64,000 bases of DNA, taken from NCBI GenBank assembly GCA_022579005.1, contig MU401470.1, positions 1-64,000 on the forward strand. The letters run 5' to 3'. This document shows, piece after piece, positions 1 through 12,498 of this stretch (its first letter is position 1; every line of letters starts with the position of its first letter). The notes under the pieces were generated by a model. That model ran no database searches and was not told the DNA's origin. It saw nothing but the letters and a program-made list of their open reading frames with translations. The position numbers and the translations under genes were made by a program. The DNA comes from Poronia punctata (Eukaryota > Ascomycota > Sordariomycetes > Xylariales > Xylariaceae).

Positions 1-3000
1 TTATTTTTACTACTAAATTAATTTTAAATTATAAGCAAAATAAATATAAAATTACTAGCAATATTATATACTAAAACTTAAATAAATATAAGCGCGTTAC
101 TTAATTTGTTTTTATTAGTAAACTATATAATATAGTTAACAAAGTTAATAGCGCTATTGCTTTATATACTACCTTGCACTTAATTTTTAAAGTACTTAAA
201 TTACTTTTAATTTTCCTAGTACTTTATACTAATTTTAAGTTGCTTTACTAATATTTTATAAAACTTAAAAATATATATAAAAAACGCTTTATAATTAATA
301 TAATATTACTATAAAAATCCTATAAAAAAAAGAAAATTATAAAAGTACGTTAAATTAACAAAAAAAATAACCTTATAAATTTATTTATAAAAAAAACTTT
401 TAACTAAGCACTTAAGTCTTTTATTATAATAAATTAAATATAAATAAAAATTAAAGCAATAATAAATTGTTTATAAATTAAAAATAAAAGCATAAAAAAA
501 TAAAAATGTAGTTAAAAAAAAATAGCAAGTATTAAAATCTTTTTTAATACCTTTAACCTTATTAATTATATTAAGACTATTAAAACGTAAATATCTTATA
601 AACATAAATATTTAGTTTTTTATATATTTATTATAAATTGTATTAAACTTACTTTATTAAAAAAGTATATGCGCAGTATATATATATAGTATATAACTAG
701 TATATATAAAGTATGCGTCCTTTACGTATTAAATACGTAAAATATACATGTTTTTTTTATATTGCTAATAAGTCTTAATTAATTATAAACCTTTATAGCT
801 ATATAAAACTTGCTAAAAAAAGTTTTTATAACTTCCTTTTCCTTTTAGTTAATTAAGTTAACATAGTACTATAAATAGTAACGTGTTATAATCACATTAA
901 CCTCTAGCTAGACTAACATTAATACTATATTTAAAATATTTTAAAGTTAATACTTTTTAAGTTTAAAAATAAAAGTTTTATATTATATATTATATTATTA
1001 TTAAAAATAAGGTAGTATTTATTTGCTATATTGTTTTATAGTAAGCTTAAGCTAAATATATATAAAAAAGCGCTATATGCTTAAAAGTAAAATATAGCTA
1101 TTAATAGTAATTTACTTATAGTTTTTTTTTATGCTAACTTTTATTAATAGTTTTAATATATATTATAACTTTTATTAGTTACTTATAAGTTTTTATATTA
1201 TACTAGCTACTTTTATAGCTAATAAGCGTTTATAGCTTAGAAATATTTTTTTTATTATGCTTAGCTTATATGCTTTTAATTTTAGTAATATTATTATAGC
1301 TTTAAAAATAATAGTATATATAAACTATAATATTATTAAAAAAATATATAGCTAAAATACTTAAATTTATATATTTATAATAGTATATATTAAAAATATG
1401 CTATAGTAAGCTAAAAATAGCAGTTTTAAAGGTTTTTATACTACTAAATATTATTGTTTTTATAATATTATAGCAATAGCAAAATAAGCTATTTTTAATT
1501 TTAATATTTTTTTAATATTAACTTTATAATAAATAGCTAGTTTTATAACTAGACTTTATAAATATAGTATATAATAAAAGAATTTAAGTTTAAAGCTACT
1601 AAAAAAGTATATAGTAAGTAGTAAAGTATAAGTAATATAAATTTTTTACTTATAGCTATTTTTTTAGCATTAAACTTAATTATTATTTATTTTATTAATT
1701 TAGCTTATTTAAAGTTTAATAGCTTAAGCAACTTAGCATATTATTTTTTATATAATAGTATATTAATTAAAAATATTATAATAAAGTATACTTTTTAACT
1801 TTATATATTTTTGTTTTTTTAAGTTAGTAGCAATTTTAGTTTTTAATTTATTACCTTATAAGTTATAATATGTTTTTTTATATAATATAATTTTTAGTTA
1901 TTTTTTTACTTTTTTACTAGTAAATAAAGCTTAAATATATTTAGCTATAGTTTTATAATAAAGCTAAAGCATAAGTTTTTAATAAGGCTTTTATAGCTTT
2001 AGTTATTAAAATATATATAGCTATTATTAAAAATAACATATTATTTATAAGCTATAATATATTTTTAAATAATAAAAAAAATATAAAAGTATTAATTTAT
2101 TAAGCTAAGTATATATTTAACTATTTTATAATTATTATAGCTGCGTTTAAAAGCAGGTTTTAAGCTGCTTTTATAGCTAGTATAGTAACGTAAATAAAAA
2201 GCGTTTTTTTTAAAGGTAGCAGCAGTAGCAAAACTTTTGCTTTATAGTTTATAAATAATATTTTGTATTTTAATATTTATATTGCTATTTATTACTTAGT
2301 TATTATTAAAAAATATAGCTTGCTAATTAATATAAACATATTTATAAAAGAAAACTTTTATAAGTAAGTATATACTATTTTTATTTTTAAATATACTTAA
2401 TTATAGTTAATTTAAAAGTTATTTTTATAGCTTAATAGTAAAGTAAACATTAGTTAAGTATATAAGGCCTACGTAGTTTTTTTTTTAAAAGCAAGCAATA
2501 ATATACTTTTTGCTATTAAGTTAAACATAGTTAACTAGCTAATTAAAGCGTACTATTTTAGTTTAGTTGTTTTTTTTTATTTATTAAACTATTTTTGCTT
2601 AAAATTTTTATATTTTTTTTAATTTTTTATATTTTTTTTATATATAAAAATATAAGCTAATATAAACGTAATAAATAGTTTAAAAACTACGTTTTTAAAT
2701 TTAACTATTTAAATATTAAGCATATCTTTTTAATAAAAATAAATTTTTAAAAAACAGTTTAATTAATACTACGTAGTACGTTTATATATAATAATTTTAA
2801 GCTAACTTTAAAAATAACTAAGCTATACTAAAAGTGCTTTTTTTTTTAAAGTTTTTTTGCAAACAAATTAAACTAATATTTAAAATAATAATAATTATAA
2901 GTTTAATATTAGCATATTTACTAATAATTTATATATAAATTTAATTATAATTAATTACTTATTAACTAAAAAGGTAATAAAATATTATTATAATATTAAT

Positions 3001-4340
3001 AATAGTAAATAGCTATTACTTTATAAAAATACTAATATTATAAATATTTAGCTTAAAAACTTTTAGTTATTTTATTATTTTAATTATAGTAAAAATAATA
3101 GCTACTTTTTTTTATTTAAAAATTATGCTATATAGTAAAGTTAAAAGTTTAGCTTTATTAATAAATAAGTTTTACTTTATATATGCTTATACTTTATATT
3201 TATAAGCTTAAACTTTAAACTTTATATTTAATAATAAAGTAAAAAAAAAGTATATTACTTTAGTTTATAATATATTGCTATAGTTAAATATATATAAATA
3301 ACTAGTTTTACTAATATAAATAATATATTAAAATATTTAGTAATTGCTTTACTTTTAATATTAGCTAGTATATAAAATATATTTAAAAGTGCTAAAATTA
3401 TATAAAATAAGTAAACTATATTATATTATTTAATAACTATAATAATAGTTATATTTTTATTATTTTTAGCTTAATAAGCAGCACTAGTTAATATAATAAG
3501 CTTTTTAAACTAAAATTTTTTTAATAAATAAATAAAGCAATTATTGTTAACATTTTTATAATTAATTTAAAAAGCTTTATATAGTTGCTATTAATAACGT
3601 TAAAGTTATACTAGTTAACTAAAATCTATTATTATTTTTAATAGTATATTTATTACTACTAATAACGTAGTTTATAATATAATTTATATATTATTACTAA
3701 TTAATATTAATTAGTTTTATAATAGTAAAGTAAGTAAGCAAGCTTAAATTAAGCAAAAATTAAAAAAATAATATAGTTATTTTTAAAATTATATATAAAC
3801 TATATATTATTTTACTAACTATAATACTTTTATTTATAGCGTAGCATTGCTATATTAACTTATTAAAATAAGCTTTTAATATTAATTATAATAATTTAGT
3901 ATAACTAAGTTAAAACTTTTAAATAAAATAAATAATTTTTTAAAGCTTAAGCTAAAAAAAAAAAAAAGTAATATAAAATAATATAATAAATTAAATTATA
4001 TATAAGATTTTTTATATATTTTATAAATTATATTATTATAAAAGTTTAAAGTAGCAAATATATAAAAATAATATTTAATATTTAATATTAATTAGTAATT
4101 AATTTATATTTTATTTTAAATATTGCTTAGTTAAAAGTAAAATAAGCTAGTAGCTTTTTATAGTAAGTATGCTTTATAATATAGCAAAGCTATAGCAACC
4201 TTAAGCGCTAAATTTATAAACTTATTATAAAAATAAGCATTATTAATTTTATAAGCGTTATAAAATCTATAGCTGTTATAAATTTTACTAGTACTAATAT
4301 ATTTACAACGCTTATAGATTTTATAACAGTTATAAGCTCC
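1..4340. repeat. AT-rich, RIP-like degenerate block
   Basis: Base composition is extreme: sampled 60-base lines hold roughly 12-22% G+C, against about half in the rest of the window. TpA steps dominate, and remaining C residues sit mostly before T rather than before A. There is no open reading frame of useful length. This is the expected outcome of repeat-induced point mutation (C-to-T at CpA) acting on transposon-derived repeats in Pezizomycotina. The change to normal composition is sharp, near 4340. No transposon family can be recognised in what is left. An AT-rich centromeric or subtelomeric isochore would look the same from one window. Confidence 0.85.
4249..4338. repeat. Imperfect inverted repeat at the AT-block edge
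   Basis: Two arms of about 35 nt (near 4249-4286 and 4302-4338) are imperfect reverse complements. The core GTTATAAAATCTATA on the left matches TATAGATTTTATAAC on the right, separated by a short AT-rich spacer. It sits exactly where composition switches from AT-rich to normal. It could be a decayed terminal inverted repeat of a mutated transposon, or a chance hairpin in low-complexity DNA. Confidence 0.6.
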
Positions 4341-6326
4341 TATATCCTCTTACAGCAGTACCTAAGTACCTATATATATAAGGAGGGGTTAGACTAGACT
4401 AGACTAGACAAGGTAAGATAAAGAAAGAATAGAAAAATAGAAGAGAAGAAGTAGTGTCTCCTCAACTCAACTGTTGTAGGTAGGCTGCTGAATTTCGTTT
4501 GTTCATTCATTCTTTCTTTCCTTTCGCAGTTTATACATTACCTACCTACTTACATACCTCGGGGACTACCGGGATACACATCTCCTCTCCACCCATCTAG
4601 CCAGCCCAACAACAACCACAACATCAATCAACTATAACCAAAAGGTTAGGTTAGGCTTGATATGGTTCCGCTGCATACCTACAGGCTACGAGTACCTTGG
4701 CCATGTGAGATTTGTGTACGTATACGTATAAGTATAAGTATATAGCCTCGCCGGCCCTGAAACCGGGCAGTAGGCGGAAGGAATACCAAACTTTGTCCGG
4801 TAGGTAGTAGTAGTATCTACAAGTACATACTTACCTAGCAGTAGCAGTAGTAGTAGTAGGTAGTAGGTAAAATGAAATTATTAGAGCCAGGGCGCGGCTA
4901 TTCGTACAAGCGTACCCTTAAATGTTGTATCACCTACCTAATGAAAAGTTCCCTCTTTCGTGTAACCCCAGTTTTACAAGTGACAGGCTACCCTTAGCCT
5001 TAAGCGCTGCAGAGACGTTTATATGACATCAGACCGCTAAATGTTTTTTTTTTTTTTGGTCTTCAATCAACACGATATTTTACAGTGCGATTATCTATGT
5101 CTCCATCGTGACTATCTAGGTACATACACGTACTTTAGACTTGCTTCGACATTGCCTCGTGGTCTGGGCCTTGCCTTAGGTAAGGTAGTCAGTCAGTCTA
5201 TCGCCCGCCTCAAGATGCTTTGCACGTAGCATTAGCATTCGCCAGTAACGGCACGGCCAAATAGCCTGCGTTACCGGGCCGCGTCAATGTCATCATCAGT
5301 ACAGAATCATATCCCACTCTCACATTGGTGCTGCGGGGGCGTAGGGGCGTAGGAAATAGGGAAAACTTTATGCCGGAGACACATGCCGAAGACAAGCCAA
5401 GAAAAAGCATGTAGGGCAGAAAGTTGTGTCCCGAGACAAAGACTAATGGGCAGCATGAGGAAACAGGCGGGCACCATCAACCTCGTAATCAAATGTAGGA
5501 GACAAGAAAACCGCACAGGACAGCGTCGCAATTGTCTTTACCAGTCACCAAAGATGCAGTCGTGCCATAGTATAGGAGCTGATTACATCCTTGTAACATC
5601 TCCAGGTAACCTAGTACCTAGCAATGAGAAGCAGGACTTCATAGTTCTACCGCCTTCAAGAGAAGCCAAGGCAGCCGTCTAACCTTTGCCGGCTCTTATC
5701 TAGGGACGAATTCTCTGTTTCCCGCTCTGTACCTAGTCCCTGCCGTACACGCGAACACGTGTCCAAAGTAAGAGGTGGATAATTCTCCGCCTCTTGTGGG
5801 CGACAGTCACAGGTGAATTATCCGTCACACACATGTAGCAGAACCTCCGCAGCCTCGTGTTACAAGTGTTCGCCTTCAGTATTACACCATTTAGTCATTG
5901 AGGGGTGACAAGAGGGCCCGGCAATAGACATCCCCGCAGCATACGCTCCCTGAGACGGTGTGGGTCATCTACGTCTCACCAGAGTGATACGCGGAAGCCC
6001 TTGATCGTCCGTTGGGTAGAAAAGGTCTAAGTAGGGCGAGAATTACCCAGTGCTCGTTACAACTCATAATATCAGCCTGTCCAGGCATTCGAGCTCATCT
6101 CTTCAACTCCAGGCGGCATGGTCCTGATAGACGAGGGTAGGTGACGAAGCGGGGGGCCGGGGCAGTACAACCCGAAGGTATTGTATCTTAACCCTGAGAC
6201 AGGAAGCGTCGTAGGAAGCGCAGCTAGATTAGAAGAGCAGTCTTGACAAATAGTATGGCCCAACAGGCATTTGTGAATAGAACCAACATATAGTAGGGTC
6301 TCGTGAATATGAGGGTCCTATGTTCT
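4341..6326. other. Intergenic stretch, no supported gene
   Basis: Composition is normal. It contains short GACTA and TAGGTAGTAG-type runs (around 4390-4420 and 4800-4870) and a poly-T run near 5043. A 99-codon ATG-initiated frame (5383-5682, plus) has no recognisable domain and is not called. Confidence 0.6.
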
Positions 6327-7997
6327 TCAAAACTTCCTCTTCTTTCTCACAGGAGCGGTATTCTTGCTACTGAGTTCTTTGGCCAGTTCGGCACGCTTCC
6401 TCTCCGCTTTCTGTTCATCAGTCTCGGACTGTTCCGGTTCTGTCGGCGTGTTAGAGTGAGCCCTCTTCGGCTCGGTGCGGGCGCTTCTGCCAATGGCACC
6501 TATTTTCCGTGTATCCGGTTTCTTCGGAGAGGTAGGAACTTCATCGTCGTCAAGTTTAGTATTAGATGGGGATTTAGAAGAGCCCTTAGCAGGACTAGGA
6601 GAAGCTTTCGGTTTCCCCCCTATTCGCCCCAAGGCTCCTTTTCTTGGGGTAATCGGCTTGGCCATAAGAGACGAGCTTGGGCCTTCTGGCTTCTCGTTAT
6701 CCGAATCTGAGCCAGAAGCTGTCGCATCATTCAACCCCGTGTGAGGGTCCGGCGAAGACCGACCCGTTGTCTTTGATGATGACGCTGTTTTCTTGCTCTT
6801 TCCTATTGTACCCAGCCGAGTAGACAGCGTCTTAAGCCTTGGCGGTTCAGCTTCCTCAGTATCCGAGCCCGATGCAGTATCGTCATCAGCCCGTATAGTG
6901 TTCGATGACTGGCTCGTTGAATGGTTCTCAGTTGACCGGCTCTTACCGCGGAGTACCCCAATCCTCGATCGAGGCTTAGCCTGCCTTTTTCCCGAAGCGT
7001 CACTGTCCTCGGTATCTGAGTGCAACTCGGGTTTGGCCGGGCTGGAGTGTCTGGCTGGACGTGATGGCAAGCGCTCTGGTGTCGTTTGGACCTGGAAGTC
7101 TTCAGAATCTGTTTCTTCTGACGGTGTGGTAGATACGACGGCTTTCTCCTTGGCCTCTTGCCTAGGTTTCTTTTTCGCCGAGGTAGAAGCCGTATGGAGC
7201 CCAGGGCTGAGGGATTTCCACCAGCCGTTTAGGGTACTTGAGACGCCATAGTCCATATCTGATTCACAACTGAAACCGGAGCGACCAAATACACACTGAA
7301 AGAAGGCCGAGGCATCCGGTGTGCTTTTAACCGTCCGTTGAGATGTCCATTTGACTTCATCGAAAGGGGCCAGTCCTTTGATCTTGTCTTCTGCAGCTTC
7401 TCGAGTAACCGCATGTTTGGCAGAAAGTGAGTTGAAGATCTGCTCGAGTGGAACACGCATAACATCCAGCTTATCCAGCAGCTTCGATATGACGACATCT
7501 TTAGCCTTCAACTGGTTCTTCAAGTCCTCAGCCTCGCACCGTTGTTCATGATGCGCCTGTATGAGGGGTAGCACCAGTTCCGAGGCTAGCGAAGCAGGTT
7601 GGCATCTTGTCAATCGGACAGGCCAGTGAAGAGCATCCAGAGGTTTTGGAAGTTCACAAGTGATGTGCATATTTAGCCCATCTTGATTCTTCCGATCATC
7701 AGATGCGGATATGCTGATGCTAGTGAGGCCATGGTCAGATGTTGTAGGGTCTATTGCGGCCTGGAGCTTGGACATGAATACGGCCCATTGTTCGGGATCG
7801 CCATCACTGAGGTCGATGCATGTGTTCTCCTGAAGGCTCCGTAAGAGGATAGCTTTGCGGTCAAGCTTCTCTGTCCATAAGTTGGCCAAATCGGTGACAA
7901 AGAGCTCGTACGACGTTGGTGTGAAGCGGGCAGACACGAGTAATGCCGGTAGGTCAGGAAAGCCTGGAAGTGGGAACCATTTGGGCGACGCCTCCAT
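6327..7997 (-). CDS. nej1: XLF/Nej1-like non-homologous end-joining factor
   Basis: The 556-aa single-exon product matches the fungal XLF (XRCC4-like factor, Nej1) plan. In this family the protein stimulates DNA ligase IV-Lif1/XRCC4 at Ku-bound double-strand ends in the nucleus. Residues ~1-125 form the globular head: it opens with a W-(F)-PLPGFPDLPALLVSARFTPTSY-type strand and has the LTDLANLW/LWTEKLDR segment typical of fungal members. Residues ~145-200 (an EDLKNQLKAKDVVISKLLDKL segment) are predicted coiled coil. From ~215 onward the chain is long, Ser/Thr/Lys-rich and disordered. It ends in a basic cluster plus Phe (RKKRKF), the position of the Ku-binding motif in this family. The start is the ATG at 7997; no intron is needed. 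The tail is longer than in yeast Nej1, as is common in filamentous fungi. Family assignment is strong; function is inferred. Confidence 0.85.
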   Translation of the reverse strand: MEASPKWFPLPGFPDLPALLVSARFTPTSYELFVTDLANLWTEKLDRKAILLRSLQENTCIDLSDGDPEQWAVFMSKLQAAIDPTTSDHGLTSISISASDDRKNQDGLNMHITCELPKPLDALHWPVRLTRCQPASLASELVLPLIQAHHEQRCEAEDLKNQLKAKDVVISKLLDKLDVMRVPLEQIFNSLSAKHAVTREAAEDKIKGLAPFDEVKWTSQRTVKSTPDASAFFQCVFGRSGFSCESDMDYGVSSTLNGWWKSLSPGLHTASTSAKKKPRQEAKEKAVVSTTPSEETDSEDFQVQTTPERLPSRPARHSSPAKPELHSDTEDSDASGKRQAKPRSRIGVLRGKSRSTENHSTSQSSNTIRADDDTASGSDTEEAEPPRLKTLSTRLGTIGKSKKTASSSKTTGRSSPDPHTGLNDATASGSDSDNEKPEGPSSSLMAKPITPRKGALGRIGGKPKASPSPAKGSSKSPSNTKLDDDEVPTSPKKPDTRKIGAIGRSARTEPKRAHSNTPTEPEQSETDEQKAERKRAELAKELSSKNTAPVRKKRKF

Positions 7998-9570
7998 CTG
8001 TGCGTATTTGGGCAGGTATTCTTCTCTTATACTTCAAGTTCTACAGGCGCACTATCAGTATTACACATTTATCAGGTCAAATATTTTCAGTACTTAATCT
8101 TACGAGTATGCGGTTGATGAGGTCAACAATCAATGTGACAGTGAGTTTTAACCTATAACTGGAAGGCACTGATGCATAGTGTGTGTATAGTTGCTGCCTG
8201 TAGTTATACTGTATAGATCACGTGCAGTCATCTGCCAACGCCAAGTTCTGTTGATTGGCCCCCTTTTACTGGTCCGGCCTACCCTACGAAAACATCATCA
8301 TCCAATCTTGGTATCAGCTATCTTTTCTTCCCAAGTTATTCACAAGTCCCCGCCGCCCTCTTCGACCCGTTACCATCCATCTCAGTGTGGCCACCGCCGA
8401 GGCAGATAGCCGTGACGTGTCTCCAGGCTCCAGCACCAGTACCTAGATCAGACCAAGTCGCACCAGAGTGCAGATTCCCGAGTTGTAGTCAGGCCACACC
8501 TGATCTTTTAGGCTTTTTAGAGTACAAGTCCAGTGTTTTTATTATTTCTCAGCAGCAGTTGTTATTATGTGATACCCTACCGCCTATCTTTTCGGTTTCG
8601 CTACCCGCAGAATGAGATGCCACGCTTAGTTGCGTCGGCACATCGATCCAGCTCGTGTAAAAGGCGATGAGAGACACAGGACGGTTGTAAAGTAGTCTAT
8701 TAGATTCCGTTTTCTTCACCACGACTAGGTGTGTTGCTAACATCCCTCGTTCGAGCTAATAGGTGGAGCTGGAAACATGCGTAGATTCTATATAGCGAGT
8801 CTTGACTCCCAATACAACTCTTCATTTACACAGCAATATACATCCTGAGATGGATATCGTCAGATTTCAGCCTCCTACGTCCGTATGCGGTGCGGAAGGC
8901 CGCATGCGCAAATGGTCATATTGACTACGTTGATACCTGCAGAATATAATGAGGAAAAAGCTCATCATCGTACAGCAATGTTGTTGGGATCATGGCAAGG
9001 TCTATCTTGCAACTCGTGTCAAGTTGGTGTTGGTCATTTGATCGGTACATGTGTTTGTCATACTCTTTGAATAGGTACGACTCTGGAAAGACATTGCCGT
9101 AGCGTACTGTAAACGAAGCCCAGTGTATCCTCAAGCTTATGTTGTAATGCGTAATGACCGGCACGTGAATAGCGACCGACTCGATCATCACTTAAGCAGC
9201 CTTCACTAGGTTATCCCCTTCTAAACGTCGGCTGTTATTTTCTACACATAGTGGTCCTCGGCTGTATCATGACTCTTATTACCGCAAATGAAGAAGAAAG
9301 TACCGTCCTTCTGCCTACAGCATACGCAAATATTACGTTTGCTAGATGGCTTTACGGGAAAAGAATAGACATGAGACGTGAAGATAAGCAAATGCCCTAT
9401 AACGACAACCATTGACCTATGCGCCGCTCCAGCTACTAGATAATAAGGGGTATGATTGACAGCGCCCTTTCATTAACGCCTACCAGACCCAAACAGTGCT
9501 TTTGCTCTTCTTTGCTTCCTTTCCCATAGTTCTGATAACCAATGAACATGCGACCCGCGGCCGTCATAAA
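7998..9570. other. Intergenic stretch, no supported gene
   Basis: It lies upstream of the XLF gene and downstream of the DUF155 gene. The longest ATG-initiated minus-strand frame is 88 codons (8925-9191) and matches nothing I know. I see no repeats or RNA genes. Confidence 0.5.
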
Positions 9571-11379
9571 TTATATGCTCATATAAGCGGCACCGGGAAA
9601 GTCATCGGCGCCATATATGGCTCTTCGCTGCTGTTCGCTCAAGGTGGCACCCCATGCTCTGAGGTCCTGTAGGGTATAATTGCCCAAGATGGTCGGTAAT
9701 CCACCGGCCATATCCAGGAATACACTTTCCCCGTGGCTGTTTGCTTTTTCCCTGGACAGGATAATGAACCGCATTAAGACTTCAGTCACGGTGACCAGGA
9801 TACTAATGATAATAAGAATGATGATAATCCAGGTGATAGAGCTCATCTTCGAGTCGTTAACCGAGTCGGACAATATCTCGGCAAGGTCAAGGAAGACGCG
9901 ACAACGCTCATTGAGCACCTTTGTCCGTGGATCTATCTCCAAATAGTCGCGGATGGCGACATACAGGGGATGTAGTGTAGGCTCAGAATCCCAGAAGAAA
10001 TTCGGGACGTCCAGAATGTTGGAAGCTGTAGAGAGTGTTAGGAAGAGGAACTTGATGCTGGGGATTCTCGGTAATGGGATTGGTAACATACAGAGGTTGA
10101 TTTCTACCCGGCTTTTAAATAGACGCCCCAGAATCCTTACGATTTCCGTTCTTGTCATGTTAAGCTTACCGGTTAAAGCGAGCCGCTTCGGTATATGTTG
10201 AGCGTCCGTCAGAATCTCCGACATGCGTTCCTCGAAGAAACATAGCTTTGTGCTCTGAGCTATAGCATGGCTAATGGTGAGTCGGACCATGTGATCGGAT
10301 CTCGGCAACAGAGTTATCATGTCGTTGAATATGCGCGGCCGTTTGACGTCATTGTTGTATTCGAAGTGGAATTCTTCCGTTTCAAAATCGCTCTGCTCCA
10401 GCGGGCGTGTGACTAGCGATACCCCGGTCTCGCTCTCGGCAAAAGTCATATCAGCCAGAATCGCCTTCTCCTGTTGTTCGGTGAAATTCCAAAACACCAC
10501 AACCCCGTAAGAGAAGACGAACATTTCGGCAAATTGTTTGGCGTCGGGGACGAACCTATTGACAGGGCTGGCGTCTGGGTGGTGAGTGTTGTTGGTGGTC
10601 GATGCGGTTTCGGGCTGTGGTCGGTGGCCATCGCCGTCTACGGCACCTCCGTTACCCGGGCTCTGCCCTTGTTCTCCATACGTGTATTCATCGTAATACC
10701 CCATATGCTCGTCTCTTTGTTCGCTTCTTTCTATCTCGATATCGAGCACGGTTTTGCCCGTGCCGGGTGTTTTGAGAATAGGACGGCTCCGTACACGGTA
10801 CCCATCAACGCCAGAAAGCAGCGGCGTATGATAGACCGTATAGAGGCAATCGTCGTATAGTTTTGTCTTGGCGTCGTGTTTCTTTCGTAGGAACTCCGAG
10901 GTGGACTTCATCTTGTATGATTGGGCGGTGCAGTAGGCTGTCAGTCGCGAAAGCTTCTCGGCTCTTTCAAACTTGGGTAGGCGCTCCGCGTAGCTCTTCC
11001 CGCGAAGGCCGCCTCTCTTCCGTAGAACATCTCGCTCCTCATCCTTTAATGGCCGGCCGTCTTCTTCTAATTGGACAATCTCGCCGTCTTCGTCCCCTTC
11101 GGGCTCATCTGGTGTGTCGGGTAGAAGCACTAGTTTCTCGCTGATTCGCGTCGTCCTCGAAGGCATATTATGCTGACCGGTGCGCGATGCGAGGCTTGGT
11201 AGTCCGCCACCACTTACACGGCGCACACTGGAGATACTCCGTGGCCCCCGTGGTGGTGGCGGTACCCGGGGTTGGCCGGAAGGAATCTCGGAGGCGTGTT
11301 GCAGAACGTTATCAACCGATATGAACCTCATGGCCGACCTTGGCGGCGGTCGCCTAGCCGATTCGCCTCTGGAGCTCAT
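9571..11379 (-). CDS. DUF155 / RMD1-family membrane protein
   Basis: This belongs to the DUF155 family (yeast Rmd1/Rmd8, fission yeast Sif2/Sif3, animal RMND1). The start is the ATG at 11379 (MSSRGESARRPP); the open frame extends further upstream without an ATG. An in-frame 66-nt intron is proposed at 10026-10091 (gtatgt...ctaac...ctacag). Removing it turns an odd 22-residue insertion into VEINLSSNILDVPNFFWDSEP, the expected family block. The spliced protein is about 580 aa. Residues ~1-270 are a disordered, Pro/Arg/Ser-rich N-terminus. The DUF155 domain runs ~285-485 (AEMFVFSYGVVVFWNF at its start, FFWDSEPTLHPLY near its end). One transmembrane helix follows (ITWIIIILIIISILVTV). Family members are organelle membrane proteins of unclear biochemical role. 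Confidence 0.85.
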   Translation of the reverse strand: MSSRGESARRPPPRSAMRFISVDNVLQHASEIPSGQPRVPPPPRGPRSISSVRRVSGGGLPSLASRTGQHNMPSRTTRISEKLVLLPDTPDEPEGDEDGEIVQLEEDGRPLKDEERDVLRKRGGLRGKSYAERLPKFERAEKLSRLTAYCTAQSYKMKSTSEFLRKKHDAKTKLYDDCLYTVYHTPLLSGVDGYRVRSRPILKTPGTGKTVLDIEIERSEQRDEHMGYYDEYTYGEQGQSPGNGGAVDGDGHRPQPETASTTNNTHHPDASPVNRFVPDAKQFAEMFVFSYGVVVFWNFTEQQEKAILADMTFAESETGVSLVTRPLEQSDFETEEFHFEYNNDVKRPRIFNDMITLLPRSDHMVRLTISHAIAQSTKLCFFEERMSEILTDAQHIPKRLALTGKLNMTRTEIVRILGRLFKSRVEINLCMLPIPLPRIPSIKFLFLTLSTASNILDVPNFFWDSEPTLHPLYVAIRDYLEIDPRTKVLNERCRVFLDLAEILSDSVNDSKMSSITWIIIILIIISILVTVTEVLMRFIILSREKANSHGESVFLDMAGGLPTILGNYTLQDLRAWGATLSEQQRRAIYGADDFPGAAYMSI

Positions 11380-12498
11380 ATTGAGGTGTTCTTCAATAGC
11401 GTGTACGAGTTGTGAGAAACACAAGGTCGACTGTTATTTACGTGTCGGGGGGCGCAGGAGCTAGCAAGTTGACGGCGATACCGACCTTGCAAGCGCATCG
11501 GAGACTACGATGCGGAGTAATTGTAACGCGATGAGGAAATATTAAGATGATGTTATAGCGAGCACTATTAGTCTTGGACGATGCTGCAATGTGCCATCGT
11601 GACTGTTGAATTGGACGAGTCCGGAAGTTGTTTGGACTCACTCCTGTGTCCGAAAGAGCTTATTACGTCGATGATGCAGATCTTTTGGAGCTATGCTACT
11701 CGTCGTTAGCAGTTGAACACGTAGGTAGTCTAGGTATTCCATGCACTGTCCATCCTCACTGTACTGTACATACCTAAGGTAGGTACCTTAGCAAACAATC
11801 AAACCCGAAGGGTCACTGTGCGAGTAGAGTCCTCACTAGGTACATAATTAGGTCTCTGCATATTGACTAGGGTAACATAAGTTTTATGCAGCTATTAGAT
11901 ACCTACTTTATTTACCAGCTCAATTTTCATACCCGTAAAGCTCGAGAATCTCACGTAGTCGCTGTTCCGTCGAAACACAATTAAAAGTGATGGAAAAGAA
12001 AGCAAAAGTCAGATTTAGCAACTTAGCTACACATGCTTGTGCAGATCAGCCCTTCCTTAGCCAGTCTCCCGGCGTCTTTCTCTACTATACAAATGCTAGC
12101 CTCCCCTCCTACTATCCGGTTAACTAAAGTAGTAATGGATAGCTAACATTGCATCCTGCTAACCTAGCGAATTGGAAGAATAATATCTTCAGATCCTCAT
12201 TGTGCCACTGCACACTTTTCGCCTATGTTTTGAGCCTTCCTTAACTCCTTGGCTCGTGTATGAAACAGGGGTGACATTGACTGCTATGGACATGGTACGT
12301 GACGGAAGAAGAAAAAATCGCAGTGGGGGACAAGTATGGGGTAAATCAGCTTTTAATCCCCAGCGTAAAAGGTAACAAAAGAAAAGGGGGTTGAGGGAGA
12401 GAGGCAAATTTTGTTCAGTGTTTTGGCCAGTTACACAACAAGTATCATGATTCGCTCCGAGATGCCCAGCGCGGATTTCATGGTGTCGATCCGTCGCT
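11380..12498. other. Intergenic stretch, no supported gene
   Basis: It holds short AGGTAGGTACC-type motifs near 11770-11800 and otherwise no ORF of interest. It includes the promoter side of the DUF155 gene and the 3' flank of the next gene. Confidence 0.5.

Noticed and set aside
11380..11424. N-terminal extension of the DUF155 protein
   Set aside because: The frame opens with TTG; the first ATG is at 11379.
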